Positions 1 to 12,537 are shown, numbered from the stretch's first letter. The stretch is 64,000 nucleotides of DNA from Schoenoplectus triqueter (GCA_964058805.1 CAXKVV010000142.1:248001-312000); one strand, 5' to 3'. A program made the numbers and translations. The notes: generated by a model from the letters alone, not told the origin.

Positions 1-914
1 ATTGTACTCGACAAGCTTCCTAAGTTGCTAATATTATCTCATCAGAAGATGGGCACATCAGGAAATGAATCAGATATACTAGCTCAAGCTTTTGACTACT
101 CTGTTTATAGATAGATATGTTAAGAATTAATTCGACTCGACCAGTACATATAGATATTATTGACGGTAGGTTCGGTTCTCTCACTACTAAATTAATTAGA
201 ACCAAACCAACGCATTTTTTTTTTTTGCTAAAAGAAAGTGTAAAGTCCTAAAACCACCAACATTTTTCCTATTGTACAAACACAGAAAATTAGAAAAAAA
301 TAATAATTATACACCCTGTATTCTGTATTGTTCAAATATATTTAATTATATCCCCTATTCAAAGTGTTTATCGTTTTTCCCATTTAAATCATCATATGGA
401 AATTAAATCGTTTGACAGTTTGTCTAAATAAATAATGAAAAAAATATAAAAGATACAAAATTTATTTGTATATTGAAATTATATTAAGCGGTTTCGAATA
501 ATTATTAATATTTTTGAAAATGAAGATATGAATTTGTTGCATAGATCGCTTAGCCTTGCTCTAACAATACAAATTATTTCGAGACGTAAGTCTTAAATAA
601 AGAAGAACGTGCAGCAACGAATTGGTGACCTCATTTGTCCGATCTGATGGCCATGCAGTATTATATCGTGTTTCATCTGAGGTCGATTTACACCTGATCT
701 ATATATCAAAAAAGGAATAATATATTGTCAATTTCATTTTCCCGATTTTACATCTGATACATTAGTACTGGAGTAGGTGGCTAATACACGAGGACGAGGG
801 TTTGAATCTTTTGAAGTGAGCTAAGATCCGTTTTTGACGGATGTAATAATATATTATGTTTGTTGACCGGCTTTACTTACTACTAGCAATGTTAATTTTT
901 TTTAACTAAATTAT
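1..914. other. Intergenic, no gene seen
   Basis: AT-rich sequence with short A and T runs. I see no coding stretch with family resemblance, no tRNA and no clear element ends. Short open frames here look like chance. Confidence 0.5.
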
Positions 915-1310
915 GTATATACTAGTAATGATTCGATGCTACTAGTATAAATTTTAATTTTTCATACTTAAAATTTTAATTTAAATAGCTCAATAAAATT
1001 TTTATATCATAATTTTATAGAATACTAATTTTTATCATGTTTGGAGTTAGTTTACTATGTCTAACAATTTTTAAAAAGTAAGTATTTTTAACATACAAAT
1101 TTTATTATTTTTCTATTATTTTAGAATTATCTTTAAAAAATCATTAAGTATAGTAAATTAATTTCAAACATGATAAAAATTAGTATTCTATAAGATTTTG
1201 ATATAAAGATTTTATTGAACTATTTAAATTAAAATTTTAAGTATGAAAAATTAAAATTTGAACTTAAAATGTTTCGATCGAAATATTACTAGAAACATAA
1301 TAGACAAACT
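915..1310. mobile_element. Foldback MITE (Mutator-like family, copy 1)
   Basis: The left half (about 925-1070) reappears inverted in the right half (about 1145-1300). For example TTTTTCATACTTAAAATT on the left answers AATTTTAAGTATGAAAAATT on the right, and AATTTTTATCATGTTTG answers CAAACATGATAAAAATT. No coding capacity. The centre resembles the element at 22962-23372 (shared TTATCTTTAAAAAATC-like and GATATAAAG segments). Outer ends are approximate because I could not fix a target-site duplication. Confidence 0.6.
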
Positions 1311-2029
1311 TTGCTATATATGTAGCCATGTTAAATTATCCATCTCCCCATGCACCTCCAATTCGCACACAAAAAAGAAAACAAAAGGGCTCAGAGGAGT
1401 TTACCTCATATAGTATTATAATATTTTCATCCTATGTGTACTCACGTGGAGTATAACATTTCAACTGACATAATTATTAATGACAGGTGTATATATCTTA
1501 AATGAAATAATATATTATTAAAAATAAAAGTAATAATTATTAAATGGTACACATAATTATTTTTCAACCTTAAAAATATATCTAAAATTTTCAACTCAAG
1601 TGCAACGTAAAAATTGAATGACTGATATAATTATTCACGACAGTTATATATTTGTTAAATAGAACACACATTTTTTTGAACAGACCATATTAATTTTAAA
1701 TATAAAAATTATCATATATGTTAAATTAAATTTATATTTATTTAAAAATTAAATATCATTTATATTTTTTAAAAGATTATTTGGCTTTTATATTTTATAA
1801 TTATGTATTCCATTTAACAATTTTAACTGTTCGTTTTAATAAATATGATGTTCTATTTAACAGTTATGACAGGTATCCATTTTTTTTTTTAAGTAACCAG
1901 CAAGCCGGTTATGTTATATTGATAATAAGAAAATTATTTATAGAGCTAGCCAAGTAGCTTTCAACTACTTGACCGAATTTAGTGTGGTAATGAATTTAGA
2001 TTGGAGGCACAGAAGGACTTACCTACGTT
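1311..2029. other. Intergenic AT-rich sequence
   Basis: No gene seen. Two diverged direct-repeat patches occur near 1460-1500 and 1620-1660 (ATAATTATTNAYGACAG-like). This may be old transposon sequence, but I cannot assign it. Confidence 0.4.
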
Positions 2030-3465
2030 AGTTTTCGCATCCATATTGCTAGTAAATTAAAAGCTAAAATGAATAAGTAAGGTAATAATGGATCTCCATG
2101 TCTCACTTTTTTTTTAAATGATTTTCTTCCCAACTATTTCACTTAATAGAATTTGTCAGTGACCATTAAGTACAGAGTTTTGAATCCATGTTATCCACTG
2201 GGGAGGGAAAACCTTTGCTAGAAGGCATTGACTTAAAAATTGTCAATTGAGGGTATCAAAGGCATTGTGAATATCAGCTTTGAAAATTTCTAATTGCTCA
2301 TTATATTTATTGAAGTGGTGTAATAATTGTTGAGCATATAAGAAGTTTTTTGTGATAAGCCTTCCATGCAGAAAGCCAATTTGGTTTGGTGGGATTAGAG
2401 TATGAATAAGAGGTTAGATTCTATTGGACAAAATTTTAGAGAAAAACCTTTGTACTGCATGAATTAAACTGATGGTCTGAAATCTTATGGTTCTAATGAT
2501 TTTTTTTTAATTAGAATGATTAAGGAATTATTCAAAGGGGAAATCGATCTTCCAAGCTGCAAGGTATAAATTCATGATGTTCAGCAAGACGGTCTGTATT
2601 ACTAGAAGGAATGCTTTATAAAACTGAGTTGTAACTCATGTTTCGTCTTGATAATATAGTTCTTAAATAAATAATTGACAATATAAAATTTTAAATATAT
2701 TTAATAAAATTTATATTAAAAAATTAGACACAATGTTTTCAAATGTTAAATAATAACGATAATTATAATAAAAATTATTATAATAAATAAATAATATTAT
2801 TAAACATGTAATAATCTATAAAGATTAATATAAAAAAGTTGGATCATTTTAATAGTTAAGTTTTATTAAGTATATTATACACATTATTTTAAATGAGGAG
2901 AGAAATTATTTTATATGAATCTTTAGATTCAAGAAGGTGAAAAGATTTAAACAAAATCAATGATGAAGAAAAATAATTATATGACACGTTTGAAAAGTTT
3001 AAAAAGTTAATTATTTTATATATTAAGAATTCTTGAGAGTACCCATCTGGACCAGATGATTTCCTTGATGGCCAAGATTTAACAGTTATCAGTTAGGTTT
3101 TGCAAATTGTGATTGTGATTGAATAAATATTGCCATTGTATACTGGAGTTGTCTATGGTGGTCTCTGTTCCTATCCTAGCACAATAATACCTGAAAAGAG
3201 CTTGGGCTTTGGAACCATTTACCAGCAATGTTGCGATATGATTTTTTATTTATTTATTATTATTTTTTTGCGACCTGCGGCCCAAGCATGGAAGAATGAT
3301 GTTTTTTTTTTATCAACATGTAATTTTCAATCATTTTTATATGTCTCCACAAATCATCTTCTAGGTTGGATAAAAAAGAGAATCTTTCCCTAACTGATTG
3401 CCTGACTTTTATTTGAAGGAGATTAATTAGCCTAATCTCTTGCTGTCTATCTATCCATAGCAAAA
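2030..3465 (-). mobile_element. Decayed LINE (L1-type) reverse transcriptase fragment
   Basis: Reverse-strand translation gives pieces of a plant L1-type reverse transcriptase in the right order. Around 3045-3080 a SGPDGYS piece matches the conserved A-P/S-GPDG motif before the RT fingers. Around 2480 comes a DFRP-SLIHAVQ-like piece, at about 2390-2370 NQIGFLHGR, at about 2270-2230 ADIHNAFDTLN (the catalytic-Asp motif region) and at about 2100-2075 VRHGDPL (usually VRQGDPLSP). The frame is broken by several stops (for example straight after FDTLN) and by frameshifts in A runs, so it is dead. The stretch 3260-3463 probably holds the linker before RT. Endonuclease and poly(A) tail are not visible. 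Confidence 0.8.
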
Positions 3466-3589
3466 AATCAGCACATATTTTGAGTCGTGTTTTAATGTGG
3501 CCAACATTTTGGTTTAGCCCGTGAATTAACTAGTTTTGCCAGTGAATTTAGTTTTTCTTGTAGCAATATAGGAGTTGTGCTGGTGGAGT

Positions 3590-3850
3590 GGACAATTAAT
3601 GATCTAATATTAATTCATGTACCTCAACAACTTTTAGATAAAAGAGTTCAAATCTGAATAAATTTGACCTTTGAAATGTTATTTGAATGGAACATTTTAT
3701 TAGATAATATTAATTTTAAATGAAAAAATTAATAAGAATGATTAAATATAAATAAATATTGAAGTTCAGTGATTAAAAACGGATAAATAAAAATTGAGTG
3801 ATGAAATATGAATAACATAAAAATTAAGTCACCTGTTAGAAAATTAACCC
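3590..3850. repeat. Truncated copy of the MITE at 41786-42133
   Basis: The segment around 3700-3850 (AATGAAAAAATTAATAAG, then GTGATTAAAAAC and AAATTAAGTCACCTGTTAGAA) resembles the right arm of the 9-bp-TSD MITE at 41786-42133. The left arm is weak or absent here. It ends just before the aspartate kinase promoter. Confidence 0.45.
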
Positions 3851-3879
3851 AATAACATTCGCGCTAGAACGAAGACCCG

Positions 3880-4080
3880 GCTCACCGCCGCCGCGTTTCA
3901 TTTCTCCTCTCTCTCTCTCTCTCTAGTTCCTTTGCTCTTCGCGGGAGACATAGAGAGGAGAGAGAAACTAACCCTTTTATATTATATTAACCATTTTCGC
4001 CATCTCCTCTTACGAGTTGCAATTAGGCGGGTCCCGTAGTTCAGTTACATGAGCTTCTGAACTCCGCCTTCTTCGATCTG
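3880..4080 (+). promoter_or_regulatory. Aspartate kinase 5' leader exon with CT-rich tract and 3-codon uORF
   Basis: A CT microsatellite (about 3905-3925) and a purine-rich mirror (about 3952-3966) lie in GC-richer sequence ahead of the gene. A donor (CTG|GTATTA, intron from 4081) pairs with an acceptor ending at 4579, giving a 499-bp leader intron; the first in-frame ATG begins at 4580, directly after it. A complete minimal upstream ORF (ATG AGC TTC TGA, 4049-4060) sits in this leader. The transcription start is not determined. Leader introns are common in plant housekeeping genes; a role for the uORF is inference. Confidence 0.55.
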
Positions 4081-4579
4081 GTATTATTTGCGTTTCCAAT
4101 CTTTTTGGTTCATTTTTTTATCGAATTGTTTTATGCCAATGCAACCTTATATATCTCAAGACGTGTTACTTGCTGAAATGATGATTTTTTTTTTAAAAAG
4201 AAAATTATTCTTTTTTTTTTGTTACGAGTGCCGAGTTTTGAACAATCTGTGCCCTTCTTGTTAGGGGTTAGCTAATTGGTGGTGTGATTAGAGGCGATTG
4301 TGCCTCTTGATTTAGTATCAGAAATAATTTAGTAAAGCAAGCTTAATGTTAGCTTAATGCTGTAAATTTTGGATTCGTGCTTGCATTTTTATGCTTTTGT
4401 GCGATTTTTTTAGTCCAGATTCACCATATAGCTTAGCTAATTAACACTGAATCAATTAGTGGCTTGTTTTTCTTTTGACGTTTCAAAAATTGGAGCTTGT
4501 TTCTATTGCATTTATTTAACTTTTTAAAAATCTGGCTTCATGATGAGTTATATTTGATTTGGGACATTCCTTAGTGCAG

Positions 4580-7500
4580 ATGCTTGAAGCTATGGCTGCT
4601 ACAATCCAATTTGGGGCGCATGCTTGCTGTTCAAGACCTAAAACCAATTCCTTTTCCAGTTCTCTTTCCATAATATCTAATAAACCCCAACTAAACCCCA
4701 CATTAACATTTATCTTCAACAAAAGAGATGAGAGAGAGTTATACTTAACTAAAAGGAAAGGACTAACTTTGTGTTGTCATAAAGGATGGGAGCCATCAGC
4801 AATAATAGATGATGAGGAAATAGTAAATGGGAAAAGTGATAATTTTAATCAATTTAGTGTGGTAATGAAGTTTGGTGGATCATCTCTTGCGTCAGCCGAG
4901 AGAATGAGACATGTGGCAGATCTGATTCTAAGTTATCCAGAGGAGACTCCCATAATTGTTCTTTCAGCCATGGGAAAGACTACTAACAAACTTCTTCTGG
5001 TATCACCTATTTTTTTTCCTATTTAATTTTTATTAAAACATTTGTACATATGCATTCCTGGGGAAATTGGAAAATAATAAATGTTACCTGGCCATGATTT
5101 AGTGCACCCTCGAATTAATTATTTCCACTGCACTATTTGAGAAATTATACATGTTGTCCTTTGAGCTATGATTTTTGTAATCAGAGCAGGCTAATTTCTT
5201 TTGTTCACGTGGAAACCACCAGAAATCATACCAAAAATCCACTGAGGACCTGACGATTTAAAGTTTTAAAAACTCTACAGAGGACTCATTGATTGAGTTG
5301 TCCTGGAATTGCAATTATTTTTAAATAATGGAAAATAATGGGCTTTTCTTCAAAGTTTTGATTGATGCATGAATATTTTTGTATGCTGAAGCATTTGTAA
5401 ATAGTAATATATGGTTCCAGGCGGGAGAAAAAGCGGTATCTTGTGGGACGACCAATGTAGACGAGCTAGAAGAATTAAGCTTTATAAGGGATTTGCATCT
5501 TAGGCAAGTTTTTTTTTTTCTTTTTCATATTTAATTTTCTGTCAAGTATTTTTCTTCTTCAATTGTATATAAGTAACTGATGTAATGTCTTCTTCTGTTT
5601 CATCTTTATTCAGGACAATTGAGGAACTAGGTGTAGACAAAGCTATAATCTCTGGTTAGCTACCATAAGATTTCTTTCTATAATAAAATTTGGTGTATGT
5701 CCTTAACCTGCTTGTTTATATAATCCGTAGCTTTTCACTTTCAGCCAGGTATACTTGTATTCAGCATTTTATTTTACTATTTATATTGTAACAACACTGC
5801 AAGTCATGTAAATCGCCAAAAGCACCAGACCTTAGTTTTTCTACATTAGTGCATTTATGGCTGGTTTGCCCTATTCTCTTAACTGGAATTTATGAAATCA
5901 ACAACTTAACATTTTTTTTTTCCTTTTAACTGAAGGCCTGTTGGATGAGCTTGCACAATTACTAAAAGGCATAGCCATGATGAAGGAATTAACACCTCGA
6001 GCCACAGACTTTCTGGTCTCTTTTGGTGAATGTATGTCAACCCGCATTTTTGCTGCCTATTTGAATACAATCGGAGCAAAAGCTCGCCAGGTCAGCAAAT
6101 TTTCTCATCTTGTGCAGAAAACATTGCAATGTATGTGTAACACTGTGTTTTGAATTTATAAGTCTATGCTTCTTCATTTTTGTATTATTAGATAATCCAT
6201 GAACAGCTCTATTTTAGTGAAATATATTTTTCCATGGTTGTAATACATGTCGCACTTTCACATTCAGATTTTATAGTTGGTTTGATTAGCTTCTTTTTTA
6301 TTTTACTGAAATATTTATGATAATTTATTCTTGCAGTATGATGCATTTGAATTAGGGATTATAACCACCGATGACTTTACTAATGCTGACATTTTAGAGG
6401 CTACTTATCCTGCTGTGGCAAAGAGATTACATAGTGACTGGATAAAAGACCATGCTATCCCTATTGTCACTGGCTTTCTTGGAAAGGTACATCTCTCAAA
6501 GAAAATTGTAACTGAAGCAAGAGAACAAATAAACAGTACAATTTTTGACTTGCATGCTATAACTTTGCTAGAATATTAGATGTTCTACATCCTCAATTGT
6601 GATTCAGCTATCTTTGTGATGATTGTATATTTAGAAATATTAAAAAACCAGAAAGAAAATTTCAAACAAATGGTCGATCTATAGCCAATTCCACACTAAC
6701 AAGTACATACTGTTTCAACAGACAATATCTGAATATTTATTATTTGAACATAGCTCTATGTCAAGGTTTTCTGTTTAGCACCAGACATTGTCAATGAAAG
6801 AAAATGACAAAAGAAGTTTATTTATGCCAAAAATGGTAGGGATGGAAATCATGCGCGATTACTACTTTAGGTAGAGGTGGCAGTGACTTAACAGCTACAA
6901 CTATTGGCAAAGCTTTGGGCCTTCAGGAAATTCAGGTTTGTTTAATTAAATATAAGCAAATTACTTTCTGAACTTGTTAAATTGTTTAGTCATAATGCCA
7001 CTGCTTATTCTGTAGGTGTGGAAGGATGTAGATGGTGTATTGACATGTGACCCCACAATCCATCCCAATGCCAAGCCTGTTCCTTGTTTGACTTTTGAAG
7101 AAGCTGCTGAGCTGGCATATTTTGGTGCACAGGTAATATGTATTTATTTTACTTAGGTTATGCTTTTCTGAAATTGCTTAAATTAACTCACTTTTCAGTT
7201 TATGATCTTTATATTAACAGGTATTGCATCCACAATCAATGAGACCAGCTAGAGAAGCTGACATACCTGTCAGAGTAAAGAATTCATACAACCCACAAGC
7301 TCCTGGTACACTTATCACTAAATCAAGAGACCTGAGTAAGGTTTGTAATATTCATCTTTAGTTATGAATTTTCAACGTCTTGTAGAGATAATTATCCTTG
7401 GCTTTGTTTTCAAACTTGTTCAGTCCTTTTCTGCCCCATTGGGACAAGATCAATTTGGATTTCAGAAAATTCTAAGAGTGGTATCAGTATATATCAAACA

Positions 7501-9266
7501 AAAAGATTACTGTAGTAATAATATAACAAAATCATGTAGAACTTTGTGTAAGGTTGTTAGCTTTGCCAGTTTCCATCACGAGTTTGAATCCCACGAACCT
7601 GATTTTCCAATAGAATTTTGATAGATGTTGAACACAGTTTGGAGTGGAACTCGCAATGCCAATTTCAGAGCAATATGATGATATAATTTACCAAGATCCT
7701 CCAAAAGTAAAAATTTACTGAAATTTGACCAAAACAGAATCAATACTTGTGTTTTCAATTTTGCTTGCTGGAACAGATTGAAAATGAAATCCCAGCTGAA
7801 ATAAAATGGATCTGATAACCCAGATCCTTTTTGCCCCCTACATTCCTCAATTGAAAAAATAAAACTAATTTAAGCCTGAACTATCCTCCATTGTGCAGAG
7901 AAGTCATTTTTTTCCAGAAGAAAAGTAAATGATCAATTCATCCATGATTGTTTGTTTTGTTTAGCATCTTATATATCTTTGAGGACATTGATGGTTATTC
8001 GAATTTACCAGCTGTACAATCAACTTTTGTGGCTTTGCAAATTTTTTTTGGAATGGTTGATATTTTTGTATATCCTAACAAAGTTTTTGTTAAAATTACC
8101 TCTCCATTCTTTAACTTTTTGCATCAAAATACCATCAAATTTTGTTTATGTTATGAATTATTCTTTATTTTTCAGCCTAGTGTTTATTCAGATGTCCTAT
8201 ATCTTATTTATCCAAGGTTGACCTTATTTCGTATATTCACAGAGCATACTGACAAGCATAGTGCTCAAATCAAATGTCACAATGCTGGATATAGTTAGCA
8301 CGAGAATGCTTGGTCAATTTGGCTTCCTAGCAAAGGTAGATGCAAGTTGATATTGGCTTAAAAAATTATACTAAATTTTTCCTAGTCTAATTTCATTCTA
8401 TTCCTTTTTTTTTCCTGGACTAGGTATTTTCTACATTTGAGGAATTGGGTATATCAGTTGACTGTGTGGCTACAAGTGAAGTTAGCGTCTCTCTCACACT
8501 TGACCCATCTAAGCTGTGGAGCAGAGAACTAATTCAACAGGTTAGTTCCATTACTGTTTGAATGTACTTTAGCTTCTGTAAATAAAGATAAAATTATATT
8601 CTGAGTTTCCAAAAATAGGAGCTAGATCACGTAGTAGAGGAACTGGAGAAGATAGCTGTAGTTCGTTTGCTTCAGCATAGATCTATAATCTCACTTATTG
8701 GTAATGTGCAGAGGTCTTCTTTAATTCTTGAAAAGGTAATTATTTTACTTGTCACTTTACTTATTGGTAATGTGCAGAAGTCTTTTCTGTCTTTCACCTT
8801 AACTTCATCACTTTTCCAATTTTGGGGTTTTAGGCATTCAATGTGCTGAGAAAAAATGGAGTAAACGTACAGATGATATCACAAGGGGCATCGAAGGTAC
8901 TTCTTCCTTGGTTTATTTGCCTTTGTTAGTTTAATTTGTGTAACAACAAACCCCAAGAAATTAAATCTGCATATATGCATCCTCCAAGGTGCTTTCTTTT
9001 TCTGGCTTTGCATGTGTTTCTTTGTGGAGAGTAAACAACATTTAACAAAAAAAAAAAGATCTCTAATAGCTGCTTATTGATATTTTCACCTTACACACCT
9101 GCAGGTGAACATCTCCTTGGTAGTACATGATAGTGAAGCAAAACAATGTGTGAAGGCCCTCCATTCATCATTTTTTGAAAATGGTTTCCTCTCAGAAATT
9201 TATGCACCAGTATTTGCCCAAAACGGATCTTTACATTTAGAAGATATGAGTTCAAATGGGAGTTGA
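4580..9266 (+). CDS. AK: Aspartate kinase, monofunctional, plastid-targeted (13 coding exons)
   Basis: Phosphorylates L-aspartate to aspartyl-phosphate, the first committed step to Lys, Thr, Met and Ile in plastids. Exons: 4580-4999, 5421-5503, 5614-5654, 5936-6090, 6337-6486, 6840-6935, 7016-7132, 7221-7340, 8243-8335, 8424-8540, 8619-8735, 8834-8896, 9105-9266. Counted from ATG 4592 (MAATIQFG, the likelier start) the protein is 573 aa; from ATG 4580 it is 577. The first ~80 residues are Ser/Thr/Lys-rich and transit-peptide-like. The kinase domain follows: KFGGSS at 93-98, [15 protein letters not shown] at 287-295 and VDGVLTCDP. Two ACT domains lie at about 394-465 and 470-545 and are the usual lysine-binding part. 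No homoserine dehydrogenase domain follows, so this is the monofunctional, typically lysine-sensitive class. Exon 2 ends CTTAG|GCAAGT, a GC donor. All other introns are GT-AG. A possible poly(A) signal AATAAA lies at 9449. Confidence 0.95.
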
Positions 9267-10115
9267 GTAGAATATTTAAAAGAGTCATGAATGGTTGAAA
9301 TTGTGATTCTACATTAGCATTAGAGGTTTATGTAGTTTTAGTACTCCATATATAAGTGTATTGATCTATACCTGAAATGCTGGCAATTTGTCGACTATAA
9401 TTTGTGTTTGATGTATCTGCTGTTATTGATAATACTAGTTGGACGCTGAATAAATAGTTTTGATAGATTTTTATGTAGTTATATAATGTCTCATTTTGCC
9501 TCTCTTTTGTTTGGCAAAACAAGTGTCTCCTAAGGATTTTGTGCTGCAATACAATAAGCCACTCCAATATCTTCTTTTAGCATACTAGTAAAGAAATTTC
9601 CCCAAGTCAAGAAAAAGAGCACCAATTTATTGGTGCTGATTCCCTCAGGAAGAGGGAAAAGCAAACAAATCCTAGGTGTAGGGCCTCCATAGCAGGCAAC
9701 TTCTATATTCAAAATGGAAAATTACAAAATGATTAAAAATGGAAAAGACTTCAGTGCTCTTTCTTTGGATCATAAAGATTTTTCAGAACATGAATTTGAT
9801 GTATACTCCTTGTTTGAACTGACATTGAGATACGGATATAAGATTTTAACTTTTGAATCAGATAGATTCATATATGTTAACTATAATGACTTGTTAAATA
9901 CATTATTTAAGCGGATGCAGCGTACTAGATGTGAAGATTTCGTAATAACACTAGCACTCTCATTTAGAAAAAACTACAAAGCCTCTCTCTTATTGTGCAA
10001 AATTGGTCGTAGTTTATAAAATCTCTCCGTGCTCCATAGGGCCAGAGTTCGTTGCACTCTGTTAGTAGTAAGCATGGTCATAAAATTCACGCGAATAATT
10101 CATCTTTTATCCATA
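9267..10115. other. AK 3' UTR and intergenic sequence
   Basis: The first ~200 bases are probably 3' UTR (AATAAA at 9449). Beyond that two short frames are open, on the minus strand (9530-9712) and the plus strand (9714-10019, 101 codons). Neither resembles a family I know, and the flanks show no clear splice sites or promoter, so I do not call them genes. Confidence 0.4.
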
Positions 10116-11570
10116 GTCAATCCTCTCAGGCCGAATGAATTTGTTACTAACCATGGTGATTAAAAATTTCTCAGCCCCATCTAGTTCCCCGTTAGCATCC
10201 ATCTCTCTTTTTAAAACGAACACCTCATTGTAATTACCTTCTCTCATGAATCCCTCCATTAGGGTCTCCATCTCATAAAATAGCTTTCTAGCTGACTCCG
10301 GGTCACCACTTTTGAAGTGCCCCTTAATAATTATACAATAGGCAGGGACGAAGCTGCATACTGCATTTAGGGTCTAGCACCCCACTAATATTTTAAAAAA
10401 ATTCAGATCAAATAGTAATTATAAATATATTTTAATTAGAGATTTCAGTGAAAAAAATTAGGGACCCCATCTGTTTGCTCGGACCACTTTGTGACTTCGA
10501 CTCATCTCTTCACAACCTCACGACTCCACATCCCTGTGTGTCGTGAGGCTCCGAACTCATCGATTTTTCCAGTTTCACATATTAGTGGAAAGCAACAACA
10601 CTTTAATCACAAATAGATATACAACTTCACGAGCTCAATGAACAGTTAATGAGAATAAGTTCGAAATTATTTGTTTGTTTGAATTCAATAAATTCATCTC
10701 AATTCTTTAATAAAGATATATTAATCAAATTGTCATCTTTAATTCAAAAGAGTTTGAAAATATCAACATTGCTACACTTGATTATCAACTTGATACCTAT
10801 TCATGATGTTCGATTAAATGATATATTTCATGATGTACAAAATCTCAATGACTTATTCAAAAAACTAGTGGAGACAAAAAAAAAATCTTTATTCTATGTG
10901 TCAAATTAGCATTGTTATTATTTGTGGCAGAGATGATCGTCAAAAGAGCATTCTCGATAATAAATATTATAAAAATAAAACTTAAAAATATAATGTGTGA
11001 TAGTTATATGAATGATTATCTTAACTTATATAGAGAAGATATATTCGATGCAATTCTCAACAAAGAGATTATGTAAAATTATCAAATAATAAACTTTTAT
11101 AGACAAGTGTTGTAACTTGTAAATGCATGAATGTATTTTATTTTGTATTTTTTGAACTATTATTTTAAAAATTATTGAGTTTAATTTGAGTTATCTTGAA
11201 TTTTATGTTAATTAAATTATTTATTTGTGTTATTATTAGTATATTAAATTTTATAACGATAAATTATTATTAAAAAAATTATGAAACCCTAATGAGTTAA
11301 AATTCTGACTATATACTGACAATAGGTGTAAAGATCAAATACAACTCCAGGATTTATCATTAACTCGTGCACTTTTCAAAACAAATCCACCAAATTGGCC
11401 TTGAACAGATCATTGAGTTAATCCATTGCAACACCTCTCAGTCGATTCGAAGTTCAGGTTTTTCATCAAAAGAAGAACATTTGTCCAATCAACCAAACCT
11501 AGTTTTCTATAAGCCAAAATTATGTCATCAAATATCACCAACGTTGAATTCTCACCTTCCAGATAGAAAT
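10116..11570 (-). pseudogene. Pentatricopeptide-repeat (PPR) gene fragment, interrupted by an hAT element
   Basis: Minus-strand translation shows PPR repeats on both sides of an insertion. The promoter-proximal part (about 11570-11327) gives LAYRKLGLVD, LLLMKNLNFE and, next to the insertion, VVFDLYTYCIIIKGHF once the insert is removed. The distal part (10334-10116) continues KSGDPESARKLFYEM, LMEGFMREGNYNEVFVLKREM and ends at a TAA at 10116. These are the A-helix/B-helix signatures of organellar RNA-binding PPR proteins. The proximal part needs at least one frame change and has an in-frame stop near 11420; the N-terminal repeats are absent. The gene is therefore dead apart from the insertion as well. 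Confidence 0.75.
10343..11318 (+). mobile_element. hAT transposon remnant with 8-bp target-site duplication
   Basis: The element begins CAGGGACGAAGC, close to the CAGGGGCGGAGC end of plant hAT elements, and ends ATATACTG. The host octamer ACAATAGG is present perfectly on both sides (10335-10342 and 11319-11326). Inside, 10649-11077 translates (+) into the C-terminal part of an hAT transposase of the TTF-type/zinc-finger MYM-like class: a piece ending KKLVETKKK, then, after a frame break near 10905, VKRAFSIINIIK-K-LKN, SYMNDYLNLY and EDIFDAILNKEIM followed by TAA. In intact relatives this is VERAFSAM.IIKT.LRN, the dimerisation region. The N-terminal catalytic part is missing, so the element is internally deleted and inactive. 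Confidence 0.85.
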
Positions 11571-12537
11571 ATTAATATTATTTTGTGCATCTCAAACTGA
11601 TTCAGGCGGGGGACGGGTCCCGATCAATATCTCAAACAATCTCTGAGCTTGTAGACGTAGGTTGGCGTTGCACAATTTCACGGCCAAGGCACAATAGGTA
11701 TCCAACTGATGACTGTCCCGTAAATTTGGCAATAGATATATTATATTTGTGCTACGAAAATATTGATATATTTTAATTATAATACTAATACATTTGTGCT
11801 ATAAAAAATCTAGTGTAGAATGGGGACTGGTGTGTGTTTGTTGGAATTGTTATTATTATACTGCAATTTTAAGTAGGGCTGTAAATAAGTCATGTTCGAA
11901 CGAGATGGACTTAATTCAAACCCAGCTAATAAAAATTCGAGTAGAGTCGAGTTTGTGAAATGCCTCTAGTGAAAAGTCTAACAAACTCAACTCGTTATTA
12001 TTCAAGTTGGATCATGAGCCAATGCATTTTATAAACTGTAAAGTTGGTATATTTATAAGAATAATATATGAGTTAGTACAAATTTAATATATCAACAAAC
12101 TAATATATTCAATAATATTTTTACTATACTAATTTGAACGGATTGACCAACAAAAGAACCATCGAGTCAGACACGAACGAGTACGATAAGACATTAAGCC
12201 GTCTAAATATTGAGATGATGAGAGATAATGATAGATGAATTATTAAATTAGAGATTAGCAGAAAAAATATAAAATATTATTATTCAAGTCGAGTTAGACA
12301 CTGATATGGTGAGATAATGAGAGATGATGAGAGATTAGAGATTAATAGAAAAAATATTAATATTGGAGTAACGAGCCAATCTCAATCCAAATTTAACTTA
12401 TTTAATTATTGAGTTAGATTAGCTTCAGATAAATTAGCTAGTTAAAAGGGAAGACAAAGTAGCTAACATTGGTAATTGTGAATAAATAGACTGGTTGCAT
12501 CTGTTAAGTCAAAAAATGTTAAATCAAAATCATAAAA
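11571..12537. other. Intergenic; hAT-like subterminal sequence and local direct repeats
   Basis: No gene seen. AAGTAGGGCTGTAAATAAG near 11871 resembles the TAGGG-type start of non-autonomous hAT elements, but I cannot find its partner. A pair of diverged direct repeats (ATGAGAGATAATGATAGATG at about 12219 and a GAGATAATGAGAGATGATG block at about 12310, both followed by a TTAGAGATTA-type segment) lies downstream. Confidence 0.35.

Noticed and set aside
7364..8298. Several open frames (85-116 codons) inside the aspartate kinase locus
   Set aside because: They lie in the 902-bp intron 7341-8242 and overlap true exon 9 in a wrong frame; the assembled AK frame explains the region.
9714..10019. 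101-codon open frame on the plus strand
   Set aside because: No family resemblance, no promoter or splice context, and it lies between a gene's 3' end and transposon-damaged sequence; likely chance.
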